The notes under the pieces were generated by a model. That model did not search any database and was not told the DNA's origin. It saw only the letters and a program-made list of their open reading frames with translations. 64,000 nt of DNA from CAVRUD01 sp963849635. Lineage in GTDB: Bacteria; Chloroflexota; Chloroflexia; Thermomicrobiales; UBA6265. Of the stretch, positions 38,701 through 48,408 are shown piece after piece. The translations under genes and the position numbers were made by a program. Each line of letters starts with the position of its first letter. The first letter of the stretch is position 1. The stretch is taken from assembly GCA_963849635.1 (NCBI GenBank), contig CAWKIA010000027.1, positions 1-64,000 on the forward strand. Direction: 5' to 3'.

Positions 38701-38967
38701 CTATGTCCGATCCACTGGAGCATCGGGCTCTGCTTCTGGATTGGCTACCTTAGGGGCGCCACCATCCGCGAGGCTCACCAAATCGGCAACCCGGAACCTG
38801 ACGGCCCCGCCCAAGCGGATGGGGGTCAGGACTCCTGAGTCCACCAACCGCCTAATTGACGGGGTGCTGAGGCTCAAGATTTTCGCAGCCGTCGTCGCCG
38901 TCATCAACAACGGCGCATCAGTCCCGAGGACTCGAGTTGCGGACCGCTTCTCTTTTGAAAACTCCAT
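38701..38967 (-). CDS. Excisionase-like / helix-turn-helix DNA-binding protein
   Basis: 88 residues from the ATG at 38967, which follows TGGAGAA. The core LLMTATTAAKILSLSTPSIRRLVDSGVLTPIRLGGAVRF is an HTH_17 (excisionase family) domain. It is the first gene of a two-gene operon with the HTH_36 protein and is preceded by an AT-rich repeat region. It may be a recombination directionality factor for an integrase, or a transcriptional regulator. Confidence 0.78.
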   Translation of the reverse strand: MEFSKEKRSATRVLGTDAPLLMTATTAAKILSLSTPSIRRLVDSGVLTPIRLGGAVRFRVADLVSLADGGAPKVANPEAEPDAPVDRT

Positions 38968-39000
38968 GCCATTCTCCAGTCTGGGACCTCGACAAGAGCA

Positions 39001-39115
39001 GTACTTGACAATAAGAAATGACAATACTTCACAAAATGATTGTCAATACCATATATTTTCTAATTTTTGCCAAGTATATTGCTACTTTACTTTGCTTTTC
39101 CTGACAATACCGAAG
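39001..39115. promoter_or_regulatory. AT-rich region with repeated TGACAATA motifs
   Basis: TGACAATA occurs at 39006, 39019 and 39102, and an inverted ATTGTCA at 39039. The segment is far richer in A and T than the rest of the window. It lies just upstream of the minus-strand excisionase-HTH_36 operon and contains TTGGCA- and TTGACA-like boxes on that strand. It is probably the operon promoter with repeated binding sites; iterons of a small replicon are an alternative. Confidence 0.55.
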
Positions 39116-39644
39116 GATGTGCTGGCCGCCCGTTCAGCCCGAGTCGCGATTGCGGATGATGACCAGCACACCTCCTCACGAAGTGGTTGACACCGGCGGG
39201 CAGGATCGGTGGCCGGAAGTGGGCTGTCGACACAGGGGCACAATTGACGGAGAAATCGTCCTATTCCTCGCCGCGATCTTGCTCTGACCGTGGAATTGCC
39301 GATACGCCCTGGGATTGAGCGTGCAGGTGAGCCGGGATGTCATGGCGAAGCGGGACACGCCTCGCCACGAGATGCTTGACACATGTTTGCACTTGGCCGT
39401 GGCAGAGATCAGCGGGGTACAGGGGCCGTACAAATGCTCATCCTCCGTCATCTTGTCTAACGACCCAATTGGGCAATTTGGCGCATGCCCCTCCGCCCTG
39501 GACGTGGCACCCTACGAGCGTGGAAGGCCGGCCGGGGCGCAGCGGTGCGCCGAGCGAGCCGCCCCACGATCGGATCGATTGGCCGCGAGACGGTCGGACC
39601 GCACGGGGTTCGCGATCGCAGCGAGTATGACGGGAGATTGATCG
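39116..39644. other. Intergenic, no gene recognised
   Basis: No frame in this stretch shows family features. It returns to high GC after about 39180. An apparently random mix of short frames suggests non-coding or fully degraded sequence at the edge of the mobile region. Confidence 0.4.
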
Positions 39645-40148
39645 ATGCCACCGACGTTCAACGTGCTCAGCCGGGTCCGGCTTCTGGCTCTGCCGCTGCT
39701 GGTGCTCGGGCTGGGCCTCGCCCAGGTGGGCTCCACCCAGGCGGAGGCGGCGGGGGCGGTCGTCTCCCATGCCGACTTCGTGCTCACCTTTCCGCCGGAC
39801 GTCCTCACCAATCCCTGCACCGGCACGACGGACACCCTGGCGGCGGAACTCCGCGTCCTCACCCAGACGACCGTGAGCCCGAGCGGGCTGGTTACCATCA
39901 ACGGCATCAATGACTTCCGAGGCCAGGGCGACGTCCTCAGCGTGAGAGAAGTAACGACCTTCCACATCGGCGGCGACGGGCGTGACAGCGCGCCGAGCAC
40001 GATCAACCAGGTCGCGTGGCTCCAAGTCCGCGAGCCGGGGGCGGCCGACAACGCCTACCAGGCGTTCTCCCTCCACCTCACGATAAACGCCAACGGCGAA
40101 GTCACCGCGGCGACGCACGAGCTCGGCCCCGTCGAGTGCCGGGGGTGA
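39645..40148 (+). CDS. Exported protein of unknown function
   Basis: 167 residues with an ATG at 39645 after GGGAGAT. The signal peptide is clear (RLLALPLLVLGLGLAQVGSTQAEAAG). The mature part looks like a beta-rich domain of about 130 residues with two Cys (NPCTGTTDTL and the final VECRG) that could form one disulfide bond. Segments such as VTTFHIGGDGRDSAP and FSLHLTINANGEV fit strands. No family is recognised. Confidence 0.72.
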   Translation: MPPTFNVLSRVRLLALPLLVLGLGLAQVGSTQAEAAGAVVSHADFVLTFPPDVLTNPCTGTTDTLAAELRVLTQTTVSPSGLVTINGINDFRGQGDVLSVREVTTFHIGGDGRDSAPSTINQVAWLQVREPGAADNAYQAFSLHLTINANGEVTAATHELGPVECRG

Positions 40149-40758
40149 GGCCGCGGCCGAGCGCGTGCGACACCGTCTGACGGCGGGCCGCACCGGGCGG
40201 GGGCGCGTGCCCCCCTCGTCGTCCCAGGGCGGGCGCGGCGCGAGACGCGCCCGCCGGGCCAGTAGGGTGGATGCCAGGAGCACCCCTTCCCCGCAGAGTC
40301 AGAGGCCGCTGCACGCCGAGCCACCGCCGCCACCGGCGTGCGCAACGGCCGGCAGCGATTCGGCCACCGATCCTGCCCGCCGGTGTCAACCACTTCGTGA
40401 GGAGGTGTGATGACCAGGGGAGAGCTGCCACGTAGAGCGGGGATCCGTAGTCAGCAATTGGGCGACCGATAGCTCCGGCGCCACCCCAGCGACCACCCCA
40501 ATGGCGGCCCAGAGTACCCCTGATAACGCCTGAACATTGGCGTCACGATCGGAAAAACGTCGTCACAATAGAGCACGATTGACGACGATTGACGACCTCT
40601 GAAACTGGCCGCCGCGTAGTAGAGGACTATGCGGTCATCGTTTGCCCTGTTACGCGACCATGAACGGGATGGCTCAGCTGTCTAGTAGGTCTAGCTGCTT
40701 AGGTAACGTGTCCCACGTCGACCTGGAGGCGGTGCCGATCCGGAAGGCGGCAATCCGT
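40149..40758. other. Intergenic between convergent genes
   Basis: No gene is supported. Around 40575-40605 a GATTGACGAC word is repeated in tandem, and a related CGTCGTCA stands upstream. The sequence lies between the stops of the exported protein and the Cys-rich protein. Confidence 0.4.
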
Positions 40759-41955
40759 TCAAAGGCTCGGATTCGATGGGTTGAGCTGGGCGATCAAGAA
40801 CGCCGCGATGCGCTCGGTCGCCTCGCGCAGCTCCGGATAGTCCGGCGCGTCCCCGGTCTTGCTGCTTGTCAAGAGCAGCCAGAGGAACCGGTCGGGATCC
40901 GGGCGCACCGTCAGATCCACCGCCCCAGGGCGTTCGCTCAGACAGACGGGCGTGCGGTCGCTCGGCAACTCCGCCGGCGCGCAGTCGAGCCCCGCGTCAA
41001 TGGCGTCGAGGCCCTCCTCCCATTCGGCCAAGGAGACGTCGATGCGCACCTTCAGGGCCGCCTGGACGGTGACGAGCCAGTCGAACCACGGCTCGGCCGC
41101 CTGCGGGTTGCCAACCACGTCCCACAAGCAGAGGAGGGTCAGGTTTCCCTGGTCGTCCTCCCCGTCGAACGAGGTGAGGCTGGTCACGCTCGTTCCGCCG
41201 GCCACCAACGCCAGCAGGTCGGCTTCCGACAGCAAGGTTTCGCAGGTGCTGGTGTCGATCTGCCGAGGGAGGCAGCCCTGCTCGGGATCGCAGAACTCGT
41301 CCTCGGCGCAGGCGGCGACGCACCGGCCGTCCTTGAACGACTCGCACAGGCTGTAGCACCCGCGGCAAGTGCTGCGGTCGCAGATCTCCTCCTCGCGGCA
41401 GGTGACGACGCACCGGCCGTCTGCAAACGACTCGCACCGGCTCGTGTCGCACCTGCTGCGGCACCGGCCGCCGTCGCAGATCTCATCCTCCGCGCACCGG
41501 ATCCCGCACTCACCGCAGTTCTCCCGGTCGGTTTGTCCGCTGACGCATACGTTGCCGCAGCAGATCGCCCCCTCCTCGAAGCAGCAGACGTCGCCGCAGG
41601 CAAGCTTGACGTCGGTTCGGCAGTCCCCATCGCAGCACACCTCGCCCCCTCGGCACCGGGAGCGGCACTGGCCGCTCGGGACGTCGCACACCTCGCAGCG
41701 GAGCGCATCGCAGCAGCTAGGGTTGTCGACCGGGCCGCAGGGGTCGAGAACGTCGGCGCACGCGCTTTGGTCGTCGCCCCGCGCCGAGCTCGGCGCACCC
41801 GGCGGCGCGCCTTCGACGGCCAGCGAACCCGCCGGACGGACGACCGATCGCAGGCCGCCGGCCACCACACCGACGAGCGTCGTGATGACGGTACGACGAG
41901 ACACCCTGGTCGCGGCGAGGGCTTTGGCGAACGCGTCGAATTTCTGAGCATCCAT
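40759..41955 (-). CDS. Exported Cys-rich protein with C-terminal globular domain
   Basis: 398 residues from the ATG at 41955 after AGGAAGG. It starts MDAQKFDAFAKALAATRVSRRTVITTLVG, a twin-arginine-type signal of the same style as the repeat protein at 37645. Residues about 65-230 are Cys-rich, with knots such as CDALRCEVCDVPSGQC, GEVCCDGDC, CGDVCCFEEGAICCGNVC and repeated CES-F-DGRCV units. The last 160 residues (CETLLSEADLLALVAGG to the end) have few Cys and look globular, alpha/beta. An extracellular location is expected; function is unknown. Confidence 0.8.
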   Translation of the reverse strand: MDAQKFDAFAKALAATRVSRRTVITTLVGVVAGGLRSVVRPAGSLAVEGAPPGAPSSARGDDQSACADVLDPCGPVDNPSCCDALRCEVCDVPSGQCRSRCRGGEVCCDGDCRTDVKLACGDVCCFEEGAICCGNVCVSGQTDRENCGECGIRCAEDEICDGGRCRSRCDTSRCESFADGRCVVTCREEEICDRSTCRGCYSLCESFKDGRCVAACAEDEFCDPEQGCLPRQIDTSTCETLLSEADLLALVAGGTSVTSLTSFDGEDDQGNLTLLCLWDVVGNPQAAEPWFDWLVTVQAALKVRIDVSLAEWEEGLDAIDAGLDCAPAELPSDRTPVCLSERPGAVDLTVRPDPDRFLWLLLTSSKTGDAPDYPELREATERIAAFLIAQLNPSNPSL

Positions 41956-42071
41956 CGGTCACCTTCCTGTTGCCGGTTCGCCGGCGTGAGGGTCAGGCGG
42001 CGGTCCGTGGCGCTGCCGACCACGCGCGGTACGGGATGTGGCGCCGGCGTCGCGGACGATCCGGCATTCCG

Positions 42072-42657
42072 CTACGGCGCGACGAACTCGGCCATGCCGT
42101 CCAGCGCCACGGCCTCGTACTCCTGAAGCGCCCCCTCAATGGGCCGGGACCGGCATCCGAGGTGAGGAAGGTCGTGAGGATCGCCAGGGTGGCGAATGGG
42201 GGTCGAGCATGTCCGGGATCATGGGGTTGAAGTCGGGCAGCAGCAGGGTCAGGAAGGGTCGCGGCGTCCGGCATCGCGTCGAGGTAGACAGTGACCAGCC
42301 GGCCGAGCGCGCTCTGCTCCGTGCGGATCTGGTCTCCGACGACGGTCCGGCTCTCGATCGGCCGCTCCTCGAGTGGTCCGGAGCCGATCGGACCGCGGTA
42401 GGTCAGTTGTGGTTCCCCGGCAAAGCCGGTCGTGTCGTAGGTGATCGCACCTCACCACCGGCGAGCACGAAGTGGTTCGCTTCCCCACCCTTCTCACCGC
42501 TCGCCCTGGCGTCGCCTGAGCCTGGGCGTGGCCGCCACCGCAGAAGCCAACAGTGAGGCCGCTGCTACGCCACCACCGACCAGGCGGACGAGCGCCGTGC
42601 GCCGCGAGATGCCGGTCGTGAAGGTGCGTGAATGGATGCTGAATTGGTCGTGTCCAC
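42072..42657 (-). pseudogene. Exported barrel-type protein (family X), frameshifted
   Basis: Pieces in several minus frames match the genes at 45108 and 45718. They are a Tat-like N-terminus (SRRTALVRLVGGGVAAASLLAS), NHFVLAGGE, LTYRGPIGSGPLEERPIES, DAMPDAAT, PFATLAILTTF and the C-terminal YEAVALDGMAEFVAP with a stop at 42072. At least four frame changes occur. It is a degraded member of the exported family that occupies this part of the window. Confidence 0.65.
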
Positions 42658-42685
42658 GGCAATTCCTTTCTGCCTGCGCGGGGCC

Positions 42686-43620
42686 CTACGAAAGTGGGTC
42701 CTCGGCCACTCCGACCGACACGATCAGGACCATGCTAGAGACGGGTACCACATTGCGGATCGCGATTCCGCCGGGGGCCAGCACGAGCAACTGGTCGTCC
42801 GGCCCGAGCGCGACCGGCGTGCCCGAGGTGAGCGCCACCGGATCGGCATCGGCGGGGCGATACAGCGCGTCGGTGCGGGCTCGGACCTCGACCGTCCCGG
42901 CCTCGCCGGCGAGCAGGCGCGCGGCCGGATCCCCACGTTCGAAGGGCGGGGACAGCGACAGGTCTGCTTCCGCGGCTCGTAGGTCCGGCGCTCAAGCGCA
43001 ACCAAGATCGGCTCGGCGTCGAGCACGCCCCTCGGGTTCAGCGGCGGCCCTACCCGAGCGGCGGCCTCGACCGCCAGGGGAAAGATCTCCGCCGTGCCGG
43101 CCAGCGCGTCGGCGATGCCGGCACCGTCCGTGACGGAGGGCGAGACGAGCAGCGAGACGACGAGCGCGGCGGCCGGCTCGGCCCTCGCTTCGGAGACGGT
43201 GGCCGGGGCGGCCCCGACGTCCGAGACGAGGAAGGACTCGCCGGCCTCGTACGTGACGGGCGGCCCCGCCGGGACGACGTCAGAGGACCGGGGTCCCCGC
43301 GCCTCCCGGGGGCGGGATGAGGTACTCCTGGACGGTCAGGGAGCCCGCCTCGACGAAGACCAGGTGAGTCCCCTAGCGGCCGTCACCGCCGCCCCTGGCG
43401 GGAAGATGAGGCCCGTGAGCGCGAGGGTGTCGACCGTAAGCGGGAGATCGAACGGCCCGAGCGTCGCCTCGATCAGCCGGTCGATCGTCACTCCCTCGAT
43501 CGGGGCATCCAGGTCAGCGTTGGGCGTGGCTTGTCGGGCGGTCGCCAAGGTTGCCTGTGGCGCCAGCAGCCCGAGGGCGAGCAGCAGGGCAATTCGAAGT
43601 GTCTCATGGACATCCTTTAC
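42686..43620 (-). pseudogene. Exported double-cupin protein (family Y), frameshifted
   Basis: Readable blocks in order are a hydrophobic leader (ALLLALGLLAPQATLA), GVTIDRLIEATLGPFDLPL, VDTLALTGLIFPPGAAV and PVTYEAGESFLVSDVG. These are followed by EPAAALVVSLLV and IRNVVPVSSMVLIVSVGV, with a stop at 42686. The same blocks occur in the intact gene at 47208. Several frame changes make it non-coding as read. Confidence 0.65.
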
Positions 43621-43719
43621 GCGAACGCGATCTACGTCATGTCGATCGTGCCGCGCGATCAGCGTCTCCGACGGTTCCTCCCTTCCGTCAGCACGGTCGG
43701 TCTGGCGCCGGGTACGGCA

Positions 43720-44626
43720 CTATCCCGCTGATCGGCCAGATCGTGTCATCAGGGCCGCGCTCGGGCCGCGCGCCACGTTGCGGGTGGCGATCGTGCCGGG
43801 TACGCCAACGAAAGCTGGTCGCCCGGCAGCAGTGAGACCCGCGCTTTCGGGGAGAAGTTCCTGCGGGGCGGCGCCGGCGGGCCGGTACTGCGCTGCATGA
43901 TCGGCCTGGACGTTGAGAGCGCCCGACTCGACGGCGAGCAGCCGCGTGGTGGGGCCCAGGACCAAACGGTGGTCAAGGTCGAAGTCGAAGCTTGCTCCGC
44001 GGTCATAGCGCACGCGCACGAGAGAGACGTGAGGACTGGCCCCAGGCAACGAATCCACCCGGACCGGCGCCTCGGCGATCAGCGGCTCGACGGACATCCA
44101 ATCCGTCAGCAACTCGCCCAGACCATAGCCGCCCGAGGCCACGATCGAGACCACGAGCGCGACGGCTGGCTCCGCTCCCTCGTTGGTGATGGTCGGCGGT
44201 GCCGGGCCGTCGGCGCCGACGAGGAATTCGATCGCCCGTCTCATGCGTGACGGGCGGGCCGGCCGCGACGAACGGCCAGAAAGGTATGGGCGTACCAGGA
44301 CCAGCGGAGGGATGTGGACCCACTCCTGGACGGTGAGGGCGCCGGCCTCGACGACGAATAGGTGGGGCCCATTCAATGCCTCTGCCGCTGCCTCCGGCGA
44401 GAGGGTGACGCGCGTCAGCGCGACGGTGTCGGCCGAGCACGGCAAGTCCATTTGTTCGAGGGACGACTCGATTAGGTGGTCGGTCGTCACTCCTTGAGAC
44501 GTGGCCTCCTGCGTCGGGCCGGGCTGGCCTGCCGCTCGGTCGCCTCGGCGGGCGCCGGCAACAGCAGGCCGAAGGGCGAACAGCAGCCCCCAGGAGGGAA
44601 TTGCGGGTTCTCATAGGCAATGTCAT
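43720..44626 (-). pseudogene. Exported double-cupin protein (family Y), broken in the signal peptide
   Basis: The ATG at 44626 follows AGGAGTGGG, but the frame changes within the leader at about 44540-44590. From about 44490 the frame is open to 43720 and gives 256 residues. VALTRVTLSPEAAAEALNGPHLFVVEAGALTVQEW is the first cupin half, and VRVRYDRGASFDFDLDHRLVLGPTTRLLAVESGALNVQ is the second. It ends NVARGPSAALMT. If the frame change were a sequencing error the gene would be intact. Confidence 0.65.
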
Positions 44627-44750
44627 GCCCACTCCTATGCGGATCGTGTGATTCAGTCGCGGGCAACAACTCGAAGAGCTGGCTGCCACACGCGAGCGTA
44701 CGGTGAGCGACCGAGCGCGCTCATGCCCCGATTGCGAGATGCGCGCGCGG

Positions 44751-44931
44751 TCAAAGTACGAGCGCCACCTTCGCCAAATGGATTCTTCCGGATCGGCGGA
44801 CACGGGCCCCTAGTCGACTCCGAATCGGCCGGGGTCGCCGGCGCCTCTCACCAGCGGGCAGGAGGGCAAGCACGACGGCGAGTATTCGCGCCGCCTGGAC
44901 GGCGGGTCTTGAGCGAATGCTTGGCCATGAT
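44751..44931 (-). pseudogene. N-terminal remnant of an exported protein
   Basis: An ATG at about 44931 is followed by a basic n-region (AKHSLKTRRP) and, after a frame change, a hydrophobic core (VQAARILAVVLALLPAGE). No mature domain follows. It looks like the start of another family Y gene cut short. Confidence 0.35.
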
Positions 44932-45107
44932 GGTCCCTCTGCGGTAGACGTAAAGGCGTAAGCGTCGGGGGCGCAGACCGGAGGCACGCTCGAACGTCGA
45001 CCACTTCCTCGCCCGAATGAGCTTGAACCCTGGCAGATCGAACATCACTCGTGCGACAGACCTGCGGCTTCGTCCGGCCGATCGAGCCGGATCAGCTGGC
45101 GGGTCCC

Positions 45108-45685
45108 CTAACGGTTGCGGCTGTTCAGGACATGGACGAACTCGGCCGTGCCCTCCAGCGCCACGACCTGGTACGCCTGCAGCGCCCCATCGATCAGACT
45201 GGTGCCGCCGATCGTGGTGAAGTGGGTTGTCAGAATCGCCAAGGTCGCGAAAGGCGTCGGGGTGCCGTCGGCGTTCAGGTTGATCTCCGGCAGCAGCAGG
45301 GTTAGGAAGAAGGTGGCTGCGTCGGGCATGTAGTGAAGGTCGGCGGTGACGCAGCCGGCCGAGCGCGCTCTGCGGCGTGCCGATCTCGGACCCGACCGTC
45401 GTAACGCTCTCGATCGGCTGCTCCTCGACGGGGCCCGGACCGAGGGGGCCTCGGTAGGTGAGCGTCGGTTCCCCGGTATCGCTGGTCGTAGCGTCAGGTG
45501 ATCTCCGTCTTCTCCCCGGTGAGCACGAAGTGATTCGCTTCTCCTACGTCTGGGCCGGGTCCGGACTCGGCCGGCGGCGAGCAGCGTTGCCGCGCCGCCG
45601 CCGGCAGCGAGGCTGCCCGCACCGCTCGCCGCGACATGGCGACGCCGAAGATGGTCGATGGCACGTTCGAGCGAATGGTGGTCAT
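45108..45685 (-). pseudogene. Exported barrel-type protein (family X), frameshifted
   Basis: The ATG at 45685 after GGGAGAAAG begins MTTIRSNVPSTIFGVAMSRRAV. NHFVLTGEKTEIT, LTYRGPLGPGPVEEQPIES and DLHYMPDAATFFLTLLLPEIN follow in other frames. The end, PFATLAILTTHF, then YQVVALEGTAEFVHVL with a stop at 45108, is in a clean frame. At least three frame changes are present. It is the same family as the first half of the fusion protein just downstream in coordinates. Confidence 0.65.
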
Positions 45686-45717
45686 GGCGGTTTCTTTCTC
45701 CCCGACGTGGGCGGCGG

Positions 45718-47115
45718 TTATCGACGAAGTACGGTGCGGCGCCAGAAAGGGGCGCCAAAATCGTGCGGGTTCACTCCTGCCCAGCCCTGAGCGACCACTA
45801 GTCCGGGCCGGCGGCCACGATCAGGATCGCGCTTCGGGTCGCGCGCGACGTTTTGGGTGGTAGCCCGGCCAGGGGACGGCACGAGCAACTGATCCCCCGG
45901 GGCGATCGACATCGGAGTCTCCGGGGGAAGCGACTCCGGGGGACCGCCGGCGGGCGTGAGCAGCGCGGCCTCGGAAACCTGGACGTCCAGCCCACCCGAC
46001 TCGACGACAAGCAAGACCGTGGCAGGTTCCAATACCTCGCCGAGGTCGACGCTCACCTCGGGTTCGTAGGTGACGCGAACGAGCGCGAGGCCGATCCCAC
46101 CGCGGACCGACTCGCCCGCCGCGGGGAACGGCGGACCCAGGCTGGCGGTGTCGGCAACGGCAAGGACCTCCACGCTCTCCCAGCCAGTCAGGGCGGCCTC
46201 GAGGCCGGCGCCGCCCGTCGCCGCGAGCGAGAGCACGAGCGCGACGGCCGGCTCCGTCCCCTCGTTGGTGATCGTAGGCGGGGCCGCCTCATCGAGGGTG
46301 TCGTCGTAATCGACGTAGGTCAGGCCGCCCGCGGTTGCGGGTGCCGAGCCTCCGGGCAGCTCGACGCCGGGCGCAATGAACTTCCTGACGGTCAAGGCAC
46401 CGCCCTCGACGAGGAAGTAGTGCGCCCCGTTCTCCGCCGCCGCCGTCGCCCCCGGCGGGAGGGTGACGCGCGCCAGGGCCAGGGTGTCGACGGTGGGCGG
46501 CAGATCGTTCGATCCGATGCTACTGGTGGTGATGAGCAGGTCGGGCACGATCCCCGCGGGCAGGGTGCCGACCAACTGGGCGGTGCCCTCCAGCTCCACG
46601 ACCTCGTACTCCTCCCACGCTCCCTCGACCGGGGGGCCGGCGATCGTGCCGACCACCCAGGTGAGGATCGCCAGGGTGAACAATGGAACCGGGTCGGTGG
46701 CGGTGCTCCCGATCGTCCTGGGGTTGAACCACGGCAGCAGCAGGGTCAGCGAGAGGTCGCCCCGGTCGGGGAACGCTCCGAGCGGGGCGGTGATCAGTCG
46801 GCCGAACTCCTGCGCTTCAGTGGTCAGCACGTCTTCACCGAGGGTGTGGCTACCGTACGGGCCGTCGTAGGTCAGCCGTGGTCCGCCGGCGGCGGTGGCC
46901 TCGTAGCTGATCCGCGTCTCCGCGCCGGTGAGGATGTACCGGTCCGGCTGCTCCGACCGCAGCCCGGGTGTCTCCTGGGCCCGAGCGGTGCCCCGCCTGG
47001 AAGCGGCCAGCAGGGTGGCCACGAACCCGGCATCGGCGAGGCGGCCGAACGCCGCGTGCCGCGACGGAGCGGCGGTCAAGGTGGTCGCCGAATCTCTGGA
47101 ATTGACGGCGTCCAT
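45718..47115 (-). CDS. Exported fusion protein: barrel-type domain (X) plus double cupin (Y)
   Basis: 465 residues from the ATG at 47115; an ATG at 47190 is an upstream alternative. After a leader (FVATLLAASRRGTARAQ), residues about 45-185 are the family X domain (RYILTGAETRISYE, LTYDGPYGSHTLGE, LSLTLLLPWFNP, YEVVELEGTAQLV). Residues about 200-440 are the family Y cupin pair (VDTLALARVTLPPGATAAA, HYFLVEGGALTVRKF, TVLLVVESGGLDVQVSE, GDQLLVPSPGRAT). Near 45840 a frame change replaces the expected end AILIVAAGPD with a basic tail. It shows that X and Y, separate genes next door, can be joined in one polypeptide. Confidence 0.78.
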   Translation of the reverse strand: MDAVNSRDSATTLTAAPSRHAAFGRLADAGFVATLLAASRRGTARAQETPGLRSEQPDRYILTGAETRISYEATAAGGPRLTYDGPYGSHTLGEDVLTTEAQEFGRLITAPLGAFPDRGDLSLTLLLPWFNPRTIGSTATDPVPLFTLAILTWVVGTIAGPPVEGAWEEYEVVELEGTAQLVGTLPAGIVPDLLITTSSIGSNDLPPTVDTLALARVTLPPGATAAAENGAHYFLVEGGALTVRKFIAPGVELPGGSAPATAGGLTYVDYDDTLDEAAPPTITNEGTEPAVALVLSLAATGGAGLEAALTGWESVEVLAVADTASLGPPFPAAGESVRGGIGLALVRVTYEPEVSVDLGEVLEPATVLLVVESGGLDVQVSEAALLTPAGGPPESLPPETPMSIAPGDQLLVPSPGRATTQNVARDPKRDPDRGRRPGLVVAQGWAGVNPHDFGAPFWRRTVLRR

Positions 47116-47207
47116 GGCGGCCCCATTCCCCTCCCCGACGGCGGGTGGCAACAACGAACGGTGCGGCAGCGGTCGAGTCGTCGTTCTCATGCGCGCTTAC
47201 CCCTCCC

Positions 47208-48257
47208 TCACGCTTGAACGGTGTACATCGCGAAGTGTCCGACCGTCAGGATCAGGACCTCGCTCGGGCCGCGCCCGACGTTGCGGGTCAACATCCGGCC
47301 GGGGGCGAGGACGAGCACCTGCTCGCCTGGAACCTGCGAGATCCGCGACGATGCGGAAGTCTGCGTTGGGGGCTCGCCGGGACGCTGGTGCAGCGCCGGG
47401 TCGCCGACGAGGTAGTTCAGCGCGCCCGACTCGACGGCGAGCAGGCGGGCGCCGGGCTCGGCGACGACCTCGCCGAGGTCGATCATGGCCTCGTCGACCA
47501 GATCACCCTCCGGACCGCGACCCGCGCCGTCTTCGTAGTGGACGCGATCGAGTGCGACTGAGAGGTGTTCGGAGGGCACGTTAATCGCCCCAGTCAGCAG
47601 CCAGTCCAGGCCATCATCCTCGACGGCGAGCGGCTCGACGGCTGACCAGCCGGTCAGCAACACATCCAGACCATAGCCGCCCGAACCAACGACAGAGACG
47701 ACGAGCGCGACGGCCGGCTCCGTCCCTGCATTGGTGACCTCGGGCGGCACCGGCCCGGTGCCCGTGAGCCGGAACTGCTCGCCCGCCTGATACGTGACAG
47801 GTGAACCGACCGGACCGAACGGGATGAGCGGTATATATTCCTCGGTCGGCGGGAAGTAGGCGTACTCCTGAACGGTCAGGGCACCGGCCTCGACGACGAA
47901 CAGGTGGGCCCCGTTCGTTGCCGCCGCTTGTGCCCCTGGCGAGAGCGTGACACGCGTCAGCGCGAGGGTGTCGGCCGGCCCCCCCATATCGGTCAAACTC
48001 ATGGTCGTCTCGATCAGGCGGTCGATCGTCACTCCCTCGGGCGGGGCATCCCGGTCAGAGCCGGGTGTGGCTTGCCGATCACTTGCCGCGACGAGTGTCG
48101 CCGGCAGCAGCAGGCCGAGGGCGAGCAGCAGCACGGCCAGGGAACGCGGTCGGCCGCGCGCGAACCGGCAACGAGATCGGTCGTCGGTGCGGACGACGCC
48201 GCCGCAAGCCTGGCAATGCCCGGGATCTCGACGGTGGTCATCTTGGCGCGTAGTCAT
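47208..48257 (-). CDS. Exported double-cupin protein (family Y)
   Basis: 349 residues, open from an ATG at 48257 preceded by AAAGGA. A long n-region with a CQACGG motif precedes the membrane-crossing leader (SLAVLLLALGLLLPATLVAAS). The first cupin half is TLALTRVTLSPGAQ, then HLFVVEAGALTVQEY. The second half is MIDLGEVVAEPGARLLAVESGALNYLV, then EQVLVLAPGRMLTRNVG. The usual cupin His ligands are mostly missing, so catalysis is doubtful and ligand binding is more likely. It is the only clearly intact family Y gene in the cluster. Confidence 0.78.
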   Translation of the reverse strand: MTTRQDDHRRDPGHCQACGGVVRTDDRSRCRFARGRPRSLAVLLLALGLLLPATLVAASDRQATPGSDRDAPPEGVTIDRLIETTMSLTDMGGPADTLALTRVTLSPGAQAAATNGAHLFVVEAGALTVQEYAYFPPTEEYIPLIPFGPVGSPVTYQAGEQFRLTGTGPVPPEVTNAGTEPAVALVVSVVGSGGYGLDVLLTGWSAVEPLAVEDDGLDWLLTGAINVPSEHLSVALDRVHYEDGAGRGPEGDLVDEAMIDLGEVVAEPGARLLAVESGALNYLVGDPALHQRPGEPPTQTSASSRISQVPGEQVLVLAPGRMLTRNVGRGPSEVLILTVGHFAMYTVQA

Positions 48258-48371
48258 CGTGGGTCCTTTCGATGCTGACGACCTCGCCCGTCCGATCGTG
48301 TGATTCGGTTGCCGGCGAAGCCTTGATGGTGACCCGGTGGAGTAGGAATGAGGGTGCTGCTGGTATGCCAG

Positions 48372-48407
48372 CCTGAGGGGGCCGGCCCGCGGGCCGGCCC
48401 CCTCAGG
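48372..48407 (-). terminator. 17-bp perfect stem-loop after exported protein gene
   Basis: The arms starting CCTGAGGGGGCCGGCCC and the complement form a continuous 36-base palindrome. It ends one base before the stop codon of the minus-strand gene at 48409, at its 3' end. It is GC-only and very stable. Confidence 0.65.
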
Positions 48408-48408
48408 T

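Noticed and set aside
39001..39115. TGACAATA repeats considered as iterons of a replication origin
   Set aside because: There are only four sites, irregular spacing and no full replication protein gene. A promoter/operator role for the adjacent operon fits better.
40642..42126. 494-codon plus-strand frame over the Cys-rich exported protein
   Set aside because: It is antisense to the gene at 40759-41955, which has a ribosome-binding site and signal peptide.
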